Below, piece by piece: positions 32,187 to 42,454 of a DNA stretch of 64,000 bases. Position 1 is the stretch's first letter; every line of letters begins with the position of its first letter. Position numbers and translations under genes: made by a program. The stretch comes from Amaurobius ferox (Eukaryota; Arthropoda; Arachnida; Araneae; Amaurobiidae). Below the pieces are notes generated by a model. It saw only the letters and a program-made list of their open reading frames with translations. It was not told the origin of the DNA and did no database searches. The stretch spans positions 96,563,114 to 96,627,113 of the forward strand of contig OX578138.1 of assembly GCA_951213105.1 (NCBI GenBank), read 5' to 3'.

Positions 32187-34405
32187 ATGTCGGGTACAAA
32201 TCAGCCTTTTTCTGCTTCAGAGCTCTCTGCTAGACCTATTGCCAACCTTACGAAACTGCCATCTTCTTTTGCTATGGATCCTGGACCTTTTTCTTATCAC
32301 CCGGACATGCCTCCTGATATTGCCGAACTGATTGACCGTTTCCGGACAGCCAGCTTTCCCAAATTCATTGATGATGCTCCTGGAGCCCTCAACCAACTAA
32401 ACGAACTCAGGATAGTCTTTGAATTCCTACAGAATGAGTGGAGACTACTTCAAGCCGGAGACCCCACCAGGACCCTGCATTCCATCAGAGGTATGTCTCA
32501 ATCTCTTATCACCTATTTTGAGCAGAATCCCCACCCAACAGAATCAACTCCTTTCATAAACGAAATCAACTTCTTTGCTAGTAAAATTAATTTAATTAAT
32601 CAAATCAACTCAAATGCAGACCCAGCCCAAGCAGCAAATTTTAATGTAGGAGTGCTTGGCGCTAACCTAATTTCCAATGGATCCAACTTCTCCTGGGTTA
32701 ATACCCAAGCTCCAGCTGAAATCTCAAACCCTAATGCACATAATGCAACCTGGGACAATTCCCATAACTCTGACTTAAATCCTGAAAATGTAAATGATTC
32801 TAACCCTTCTAAGGATAACTCCCTATCAAACTGTAGCAACAACGAAAATATCGTTCAGGATTTGGAAGGCTTTATCCAGCCCCCTCCTAAAAAGACCTGC
32901 CGAAAGGCCACTATCGTTACCTCCTCTGATGCCCCTTTGACTCGGAACGCTTTCGATGTCTTGATGCCTAAAAACCCTCAGGATCCTGAAGCTCATCAAC
33001 CAGCCAATAGAATTGTTGCTAGCATGGACACCACCCCTCCCCCTGACAACACCCCTGCTGCTGCACAAGACCCTGCTATCGACGATCCCACTGAAGAGAA
33101 CACCCCCCACCCTGAGCCTTTTTACATAAACTGCCCAAACAATTGGAGAGAGCTTGTTAAAAACTTAAATTCTAAAACCTCAACCCCTGTAAGTGCCCAA
33201 CTCGCTGGTGAGTTTATAAAAGTTTACCCTAAATGCATTAATGACTTCAGGATAGTACAAAGACTTCTCATAGATAACAATATAGAGTTCCACTCCATTA
33301 ACCTAAAATCCGAAAGGCCCGTTAAAATCTTACTCAAAGGACTCCCCCCAAATTCGCAGATAGAAGAGATCATTTCTGAGCTAAACTCCCTTGGTTTCAG
33401 CATTCACCGACTCTCTCAGCTCAAAGACATCCGGACTAAAGCCCCACTGCCCATTTTCCTGACCTACCTTAACCCCACTAAGGGGTGGAAAAAAATCAGA
33501 GACCTTAGAACCCTCCTAGATATGAACATTAAAGTAACCGACTTTCACTCCTCCTCCATTAAAATGTGTTTCCGCTGTCAGCGGTACAACCATTCCTCTG
33601 ACTGCTGTAAGCTCCCCCCTAGATGCGTAAAATGTGGAGAAGGCCACCCATCTAGAGAATGCCAAAAACCTATCACCACCCCCGCTAAATGCGCGAATTG
33701 CCAAGGCCCTCATACCGCTAATTATAGACTCTGCCCCTCAAACCCCTTTAACAAAAATTCTAACACCCTTGATATAACTGCCCCCCCCCTGTTAGCACTC
33801 AACCCCCTCCGCGCCCCTCTGACTTTATTCGACTAAAAACTGCCACCCAAATTCAACCCACCCCAAAAACTCAGTCAAACAACACCGCTGACAGCACCAA
33901 GCTCCCCCCCCCCTCCCATGACTAAAACTTTTGCCGAAATTACTAATCGTAGCTCCAGCCAAAACTGTGAAAATTCAACTCCTCAAAGTACCAGTCCACC
34001 ACCCCCTGCTTCTAAAAATCCCATAAAACCCCCTCTTACTGAACCAAATAACCTACCCCTGGCTAAACTCTCAATCCACTCCTATATCACCCCCCCCCTA
34101 CCGCCCCTGCAGCAGCTCCCGCCCAAAAACAAAATTCCAAATCTTCCTCAATCCCATCAAACTCAAATCCATCCAACTCAAATCCATCAAACTCATCCTC
34201 AAGCTTTTCTGATATCTTCACTCTTATAAATGAAATTAAAAGCCTTTTCAGCTCCTTCAATATTGATTTCTCAACAATTAAAAAATTCATTTCTCAAATC
34301 CAAATTGCATTAAAAGAACCTACAAATCCATTAAATAAGTTATTCGCCATAATATCAATCTTCGAAGAAGTATTTTGCTCAGTTTCCCCCCCCCCCCCAA
34401 CATGA
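32187..34405 (+). pseudogene. Jockey element 2 ORF1 (Gag-like, zinc knuckles), three poly-C frameshifts
   Basis: ATG at 32187 (MSGTNQPF) is preferred over the in-frame GTG at 32145. Next come a Ser/Asn/Pro-rich N-terminal half and, at ~33120-33560, a PRE_C2HC-type domain (VKILLKGLPPNSQIEEI). Three zinc knuckles follow at ~33562-33730: CFRCQRYNHSSDCC, CVKCGEGHPSREC and CANCQGPHTANYRLC. The frame is lost at C9 (33781-33789), C10 (33904-33913) and C9 (34090-34098), then reads through a Ser/Asn-rich linker to a helical C-terminus. The TGA at 34403-34405 overlaps the ORF2 ATG. ORF1p of this clade binds element RNA. If the C runs are consensus errors, the gene may be intact. Confidence 0.85.
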
Positions 34406-37082
34406 CGAGTAATCCACGAGATGCCCTGCAGATTCTGTTCTGGAACGCAAATGGCCTTGCTGGCAAAATCGCAGAACTTCGCGACCTTATAAACTCTAAC
34501 CCCGTTGAAGTCATCCTAATCCAAGAAATCAAACCGGGCCGCCATCCCCCCCTTCTAAATATCCCTAATTACAAAAAATATTCAGCTTACAGACCTCAAA
34601 ATTCAAATTCCTCCCCTAACCACGGTGGAGTCTCAATCTATATTAAAAATAATATTCCCCATTTCGAACTTCCCAATATCACTACCAACCATATTGAAAA
34701 CAAACTTGTCAACATCACCCTTCCCAACCAACCGCCCTTCGTGATTGGCTCAATCTACGTCCGCCACGGTCGCACTGCTAATCTCCCCCCTGACTTAGAC
34801 AAAATTTTAAATTCGAACCATAGAACTATTATCGCAGGTGACTTTAACGCCCACCACCCGCACTGGAATTGCTTTCGGCGAAACCCTTATGGCACCCAAA
34901 TCTACAATTATATCACCTCCAAGAACATCCACATAGCTGTGCCCTCTAGCCCTACCCATTTCTCCTTTTCGGCCTCTCCGTCCACCATTGACTTCGCTTT
35001 ACTTAAAAATATCCATTACCCATACACCACCACAACTTTAGACGAACTAAGCTCCGACCACCTCCCGGTTCTTCTAACTTTAAACTTAAACACCCTCCTC
35101 CCCATCTCTAATCTACCAACCACCACAAATTGGAAAAATTTCAAAAATCACCTCAAAAAATCCCCCCCTTCTAAACCCAAAAATAAGCAACCCGGCCGAC
35201 CTTGATAACGCCGTAGCAGAAGTCACCTCCGAAATCCAACGTGCACTCTCTGACTCCACCACTACCCGCCCCGCCCCCCGTTACAAATCTCTTCCACCCT
35301 ATATCCAAAACCTAATTAAAAATAAAAACTATGTCCGTAAACTCTGGCAGGTTTCCAGGAACCCCCAGCATAAGATAACCCTTAACACCCTCAATCGCAA
35401 GCTTAGAATTGAAATTTCCAAATTTAAACAAAATAGCTGGAAATCCTTCATTGAGTCCCTCTCGCCGGACGACAGATCTCTCTGGACCGAGATCAAACGT
35501 ATTAGAAAGCCCTTTGCACAGCTCCCCCCCCCCCTACACTCCTCTTCAGGTCTGGTCTTCACTAATCTCCAAAAAGCCAACGCCCTCGCTGAAAATTACA
35601 GGCAGCAATTTAAACCCAATCCAAACAATAACCCCACTTTTCGGACCCATGTTAATCAAACTGTTGAAAATTTTCTTAACTCCACCCACTCTGAGCCTAT
35701 CCCCCCCGCCACCCCCTCTGAAATTTATGATCATATTCGAAATTTTAAAAATAAAAAAACACCTGGCCTGGACAAAATAACTAATAGAGCGCTTAAATTC
35801 ATCCCCCTTAATATTCTATTTTACCTAGTTCACGTAATAAATGCCATCTTAATTTTTCGTCACTTCCCCAGCCCCTGGAAATCGGCGGTCATCATACCCA
35901 TTTTAAAGCAGGGCGGCGATCCCGTCATCCCCTCCTCCTACCGCCCCATCTCGCTCCTTTCCTCCCTCAGCAAACTGGCTGAACGCATCATTCAAACCCG
36001 TCTCTTAAATTTTATAAATTCTAATCACATTATCATCCCGGAGCAATTTGGCTTCCGCCCTTCCCACTCCACCACTCATCAGCTGTTGCGTGTTGTGGAA
36101 TTCGTCTCTGACGCTTTTCACAACAAGCAATCAGCTGGTGCGATTATGCTGGACGTGGAAAGGGCCTTTGACCGAACGTGGCACTCAGGTTTAATTTTCA
36201 AACTTATACAAATAAATGCCCCCCCCCCTCATTCAAATTATAAATTCCTACCTCCAGAACAGATGCTTCCACGTTCGTATTTTGAACACCCTCTCTTCCA
36301 AAATGCCCATTAAAGCAGGAGTTCCCCAAGGCTCAATCCTTGCCCCCCTCCTCTTTAATATTTTCGTAAATGATACCCCTCGTACGCCCCATACCACCCT
36401 TTGTATGTACGCCGACGACACTTGCGTCATCGCCGCACATCACAACTCTAACTACCTTCATAACAATTTGCAAAACCATATCACCCTTCTTGAGTCCTAC
36501 TACAATAAGTGGAGGATTAAAATTAATGCCACTAAATCACAGGCCATTTTCTTCTCTTGGAAAAGATTCCCCCCCCCCCTCACCATTAACGATCAGCCAG
36601 TTTGTTTTCAACGAACAGCTAAATACCTTGGAATCCATTTCGACAGCCGGTTAACATGGAATAATCATATTAACTACGTCACTAAAAAGTCAAAAATGCT
36701 TGCCGGTTCCCTAAACCACCTCCTTTACTCCAATCATTTAAATCTAAAAAACAAATTACTTCTCTACAAATCAATTATACTTCCCATCCTTCTCTACGCC
36801 TGTCCTATCTGGGGTTTTGCCAGCAAAACGAACATGTACAAGGTTCAAATCGAACAAAACAAAGTTCTCAGAACAATCCGCAGGGCACCCAGATTCTTAA
36901 GAAATGACGTCATCAGAAAAGATTTCAAAATTAAAACCATAAACTTTTATATTCGCAAAACTTCTTCCAAATTTTTTGAAAACATACCGTCCATCCCTAA
37001 TGAAACTCTTTTCAATCTTACCGACTACGACCCTCGTCGGCATCGAAAGCGCCCTCGAGCCATCCTCTACGACCCCCCTTGA
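34402..37082 (+). pseudogene. Jockey element 2 ORF2 (endonuclease/RT), two poly-C frameshifts
   Basis: ATG at 34402 (MTSNPRDAL) overlaps the ORF1 stop as ATGA. Endonuclease motifs are FWNANG, LIQEIKPG, AGDFNAHH, IDFALLKN and SDHLPV (to ~35070). The frame changes at C7 (35162-35168). The RT then shows YRPISLLSSLSK, PEQFGFRPSHST and motif A MLDVERAFDRTWH. The frame changes again at C9 (36220-36228) before motif B GVPQGSILAPLLFN, motif C YADD and KYLGIHFDSRLTW. The last frame runs 36216-37082. C runs of 11 at 35524 and 36569 do not shift the frame. All catalytic motifs remain, and it is homologous to ORF2 of element 1 over its length. Confidence 0.88.
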
Positions 37083-37398
37083 GCTTTATAATCTCCTTAA
37101 CCTTCCAGATCCTAAACTAAATTCTATTAAATCTCTAAATTTATTAACTTCCAATTTTTAACTTGTAACTCTGATGCTGGTTCTCAGTCTGTAAATTCTT
37201 AAACCTGCCCTTTTCATACCTCGTACCTCTCATAGATGGCGGCACATGACCGTCTGCTCTCTTGCCTTGACACCCTTATACTGTATTGATTCTGATTCTG
37301 CTCATCTTAGTGAAAGTTTTTGAGACAAAAGTTATAACTCCGGAGATTGAAGTCTAACCGACTAGGGGCTCCTTTACAACGTTCAACACTACGGACAC
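37083..37398 (+). other. Jockey element 2 3' UTR
   Basis: About 316 bp without coding potential. The terminal ~60 bp (GGAGATTGAAGTCTAACCGA...ACACTACGGACAC) align loosely with the 3' terminus of element 1, and the target duplication follows directly. Confidence 0.75.
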
Positions 37399-37408
37399 AC
37401 TCGGGGCT

Positions 37409-38500
37409 CTCTCCCTGGAAACATCTTCGAACTCACGTCGACGCGGGACTTAGCCCTCAGGCGGAGTTACCGTGTTGTGAGGGTCGGGAGAGATGCCACT
37501 CGTCACTGCTGTTACCACCGCCACTGCTGTTACCGTCGCCACTGCTGAGATCTGATGATGCCTTGCCCTCGCCGACCGTCGACCGCCGTGTAGGCGTTAG
37601 GGATGATGCCTCGTCTTGCTTGGTCGAGCACCGGGACCAGAGAAAGCAAATATGAAGCTGTTCCTTCGGCTGACCTGATCCGGCACCTTGCCGGAAACTG
37701 CGGTTCGGCCGTTCCTGCTGGAGCGGGGAAATGTTTGCCCCGAGGGAAACTATCAGTGGATGTCTGTGCTCTATCTGCCATGAGTCCTTCCAAGAATATT
37801 TTGAGGTAAGACTTGTACGCTTAGACCTGCCGATGGGCAGTCGTCTGGACATGTGCATCGACCACTGCAGAACATTTTATCCTTAGGATCTTCTGCCAGC
37901 ATTATTTATATAAATTCTACCTACTGCCTCTTTCTTCATATTGAAGCATTACCTATGCCATTGTAATTTAAATGAAATTAAATACTGTTTGAAATACGGT
38001 TAATACTTAAGCCTTTAACGTTCCCCGGGTGTGTGCATTCTCTCTGACCATACCTTATTTTGATAAATTAGAATATATGAAATTTATATGAAATTACTTG
38101 ATTATTGAATTATTATTAAGGTTCCGGCAAAGAGCCGATGATTTTTGGTAAAGAGAGGTCCAGTGGTTAAATTAGTAAATCTGTAATTGTATTGATATGC
38201 AACTCCACTTCTTGAATAATTAATAAATATTGGATTTGAATTAGAATTGTGTTTTTATTTGAGTTGTAGTTGAATTGCATTTAAGTGTTTTCAGCTTCTG
38301 GAGGAATCTTGAAGGTAAAGGTAATTCCTTGGTATTTGTTGGGTTTCTTTCACAGGTCATCATTTGGAAATTCTTCCATCTGACGGGAGCGGTGTTTCGA
38401 ACCTGGGTATTTCTGTAAATTTGGAGAGTTAGACTCTCGGTCTGCCGTGTCTGGCCGGTATCCGTGGTGACTTTAGAAGCCCCCGGAACCCGCTATGACA
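37409..38500 (+). repeat. 5' LTR, second part (R/U5)
   Basis: This continues the LTR from CTCTCCCTGGAAAC and matches 45609-46700. It ends GGAACCCGCTATGACA, where the 3' LTR has GGAACCAGCTATGACA. An AATAAATATT at ~38221 is a plausible polyadenylation signal. A GAGGTAAGAC at ~37803 (46003 in the 3' LTR) resembles a splice donor. Open frames of up to 133 residues here are identical in both LTRs, lack domains, and are best seen as incidental. Confidence 0.9.
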
Positions 38501-38502
38501 AT

Positions 38503-38520
38503 TGGTGCCTTTGACCTTCC
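38503..38520 (+). promoter_or_regulatory. Candidate primer-binding site
   Basis: TGGTGCCTTTGACC begins two bases after the LTR end. The initial TGG, complementary to a tRNA 3' CCA, and the position are as expected for minus-strand priming. I cannot name the tRNA. Confidence 0.55.
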
Positions 38521-41500
38521 CTCTCGAGCACCTGTGTTTTTAAAATTTTGTTGTATGGAGTTTTGAAAATTTTTGGTGAAACTGGACTGTGGTATGGTTT
38601 GAGTTTTGGTTTTGAGAGTTGCACACTTTTGTATTGAAAATTTGTATACATTATTTATGATATTATTGTAAAAAAGTATTTATACGGAAAATTAATTTAA
38701 AAGTGTGAAATCTTGGTGAAAAGTGGCATGGTGTAAAACGAAAAAAAAAATGCTTGGTGTACGATAAAAATGGTTAAAAATACAGTTTTGAAAAATTGTT
38801 TAGAATCTGAAAATTTTTATGATATTGAAAATTACTAACTATAATAATATATAAAGCTGTTAAAAGTGAAAATTTAATTGAAGAATTATTTTAAAAATTG
38901 AATTAAATGGTATAAAATTCTAAAGTGAGAAATGGTTTCGATTTGAAATTTTGTGGAATTCTTCTGTTTTTGATCTGAATTTTGAAAGTATTAATGTGTG
39001 AGATTTAAGAATTTGCTGTAATTTTATCTTCGAGCTCTGTTGAGCAATTTTCCCAATAAGAAAAAAAAAAAAAAGAGAGAAAAATTGGGTTGGCAATTTT
39101 TGAAACTCCGTGTGTTTAGTTTGGTTTAAAATGTGAGATTGAAAATTTGGGCCGGGAATGGAGGCCGTCTTCTGAAATTTCATTCGAAAAATAAAATAAA
39201 ATAAAATTTGTGATATTTGAAATATTAATTGCTTAACTTGAATCTAATCGAAAGTACACCTGCATTGAAATGACAATCCTTAATTATGACTACCAGATTG
39301 TGACTACATGAATATGACTTGTGTTATTGAAATAACATCTGAAATATAGAATAAATTTAGTTCATTTAATGTGAAAAAAGTATGTGTTGAAAAATATTGT
39401 AAAGTGAAAAATATAAAGTATTGGTTGTTGGTATGTGCAGAGTGGCACATAACCAGTTTTGAAAAAAAAAATGGTGCAAAAGTTGCACGGAACGGAAAAA
39501 TTCTATATTTGTTTATTTATTATGACTTGTTGAGGGGTGTATACTAGAGTGATATAAAGTAATAATACATATGAAGTAGCTGACAGTAAAAATGTTTTAA
39601 GAAATGTTCTAAACTTTGTGGAAAACTTAAGAAATTGGTTAAATTAAAACTTGATATTAATTAAATTGAAAATTAAATTTGATATATAAGAAAGGTAAAT
39701 GTAAATATTTGTTTTGAAAGAACTTGCGCTTTTGAATTTTGAGAATTCTTCTCGTTTCGGTTTCGAATTTTTGTTTGAGTTTATGTGAGGAGATTCACTG
39801 CAAAAAGAAAAAAAAAAGTTTATTACGACGAGCTCATTGAGCCCTTTCCCAAATGAAAAAAAAATAATAAGAATGAAAATTTGGGGTTTGCAGAGTCCGA
39901 GTCTCATGGAATGTTAGATGGTTAAAAATGGATTGAAATTTTGAACTGGAAGTGAGGGTTGTTCTTGAGATTTGATCGAAAAATTTTGTAAATTGATTAT
40001 AAATGCTTAAATTAAATATTTGAATTTTAAATAATACTAAGATATTAAATACTGAAATATTAAATAGTTTAATGATTTGATTTTACACCCTGTGTTTTAT
40101 AACAACTAATTATGACATATAGAAATTTGATAAATATGATGAGTTTAAAAATAAAAATAATTACGTGAGAAAATAAAAATAATTCCGTGTGAAAAAAGTT
40201 TTGTGGTTGTGTAGCCAAGAGAGCACACAAAATGTTTTGAGTTCTGTATGACAGACAGACTCGAGTTGTTGGACCAAAATAGTAAATTTGAGTTTTCATG
40301 AAAAATATATATGATAATATAAAATAAAGGTCCCTTTTGATCACGTAAATTATTGAGTAAAATAAATGAGTTGTGAATTGTTTATGATAAATAAAGAGAA
40401 GAGTACATTTAAGTACGGTAAATGAAAAATATTGTATTATGGTAAACTGAAATAGAATAGAAATAATTGATTTTCATATGAGTTATTATATTGACACATA
40501 TTTGATAATGATAGTTACAAATGAAATATTAAATAAGTACATAAAAAGATATAAAGTGAAAAATTGTGTATTATCAAAATGAAATGTATGTACTGTGTCA
40601 TTTCAATAATTCGGGGATGAGCCAGGAATTTTTTTGAAAAAAGGGGTAAATTTATTGGAAAATGTTGACTTAGAATTTGAAATATGAAATTTTGACTTGA
40701 ATAAATTGAATTGTTTGTGGAATTTATAAAATAAGAAATGAAAAATCTGTTTCCACAGTTTTATAAAGATAAATAATAATTTTATGAAAAATGATATTTT
40801 TGAAAAGTCAACTTGTAAAAATGTGTTTGTGTGGGACTGAGAGCCATGTTTGTATATTGATTTTCCCTGAGTGCTTGTGAGTGATTGTAATTGATTTGTT
40901 TGCCTCAGGATGATTAAATGAAATGATTGATTCTCCACCTGTTTGTTTCTGCCTCCTTGCTAAAATTTTGCATCCAAACATTTTCGCTAAATATTTATTT
41001 TCGTGTCTTGACCTTCCTAAGTTCAGTTTCGTTTTGTTGTGTATCGGATTCGCGACCCGATTTACACATTGTGTTTGGTTGACTGTGCATGCCAGTCAGT
41101 GTTTGTTGCTCGAAATTGCCTCACAAACAATTTTGAGGAGTGTTGAATGTCTTGGGTTGGAATTGACTTTGTTTGTTTGGAATGTTACTTAATATTAAGA
41201 ACTGTCGTTTTTGTGGGTTGATCCCTCTTTGCACTCATCTGTGTTAATTTCGGTAGCAATTAAAAGTCTTGCTCAAAAAGAAAAAAAAAAAAGTAAAAAA
41301 ATTTGTTTCGGGAAGAACCGTTGGTCAGAATATTTGCTCAATTCCGTATTGTGTCCGGCGAGTTTTTGTTGAAAAGTTTGAAAATTCTGTCAGAATGAGT
41401 TGCTCGCAGGTGAGGTGTTGAAAATTTGAAAATATAATGTCGAAATATTAAATGGAAATTGTGGAGAAATGTTTTAAAAATAAGAAAAATGAAATGATTT

Positions 41501-42120
41501 AATTTGAAAATATTGTGAGAAAAGTCGAAAAGTGACTTATTTATTATCGTTGATATTGAATTTAAAGTTGAAATGTATTTTCGGCCTCAGATTTCCCTTG
41601 TTTCCCCTTGGTATTGAATGGAAAAAAAAAATAATGATATTGTTCAGAAATTAATTGCATAAAGAAATTGAAAGTTCTATTCCTGCTGGGCTCTGGGTTT
41701 TCGATTGAGTTTAAAAGAGCTGAGTTTACTTCAGCTGATAATGAGCTGACGCCGAATGTGTAAACGAAATGTTCTTTCCCCCCCCCCCCCCCCCGTTCTA
41801 GACATTCCTGCATGGTGCAGAGCGAAAATGAAATATTTCTGTTAACGTATGGGAAACATTTGACCTACTTTCGATAGGTTTTGGTTGAAGTGTAGAAGTA
41901 GAAAATTTTTTATTGTGTGATTGAGTTTGAAATGAATGCTCGCTTTAACATCGAAAAACATATTAACTGAATTAGAATTTGAATATTAAAAGATATTGCA
42001 TTATAAAATAACTGAATGTGGAAATATTTTAAAAACTTAGAATAATTTTGCGACTCCGGTTGGTAATATGAAATATTTAGAAAAAAAAATATAATATAAT
42101 AATTGAATTGGAGTCGGGTT

Positions 42121-42454
42121 TTGTGGAATTTTGAATTAGAGCAGAGGAACTCTAAATTTATTTACAAATACTGAATTGATATATGGAAAGTGAATCCACA
42201 AATAATTAATGCAAATTGAAATATTCTAAAGTTATATAATGATTTATTGTATTGGAAATGTGGAACGGAATAGAGTAAAGAAACTCTAAGTTAATTACGG
42301 AAATATATGAAACATTGAGAATGTGTTCCACAATTTGAATTAAAATGAAATAAGAACATTTTAAAAGTTTGTTTACCTTATGTGGAAATCTAGTAAGAGT
42401 CAGTGAACTCTAATTTATTTTGAGAAATGTTGAATTTTTAAATTGGATTCCACA
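42121..42454 (+). other. Three tandem nested hairpins in the LTR interior
   Basis: Each unit has an outer stem TGTGGA(A)...(T)TCCACA enclosing an inner stem with AGAG(T)...(A)CTCT. Unit 1: outer 42121-42127/42195-42201, inner 42136-42141/42150-42155. Unit 2: outer 42259-42266/42325-42332, inner 42271-42276/42283-42288. Unit 3: outer 42381-42387/42448-42454, inner 42396-42400/42407-42411. Sequence between stems is diverged while both stems pair, suggesting selection on RNA structure. A packaging or dimerisation signal is one possible role (inference). Confidence 0.6.

Larger units (their letters stand above)
32011..37398 (+). mobile_element. Jockey-clade element 2, apparently full length
   Basis: This 5388 bp element is flanked by ACTCGGGGCT at 32001-32010 and 37399-37408. 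It has a CTCGGCT/CTCG-rich 5' UTR (32011-32186), ORF1, ORF2 and a ~316 bp 3' UTR. The coding strand is strongly C-rich and G-poor with many C runs of 7-13. All frame breaks lie at such runs. Its target duplication equals that of element 1 next to it. Confidence 0.9.

Noticed and set aside
35409..35780. 123-residue plus-strand frame in Jockey element 2
   Set aside because: The real RT-linker frame is one register away (FIESLSPDD... NFKNKKTPGLDK) and continues to the poly-C run at 36220.
37347..37858. Frames of 102 and 133 residues, repeated exactly at 45475-46058
   Set aside because: Duplicates only because both LTRs contain them; no gag or other domain, and frames overlap on opposite strands.
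42121..42454. Hairpins as a hammerhead ribozyme
   Set aside because: No CUGANGA/GAAA core around the stems.
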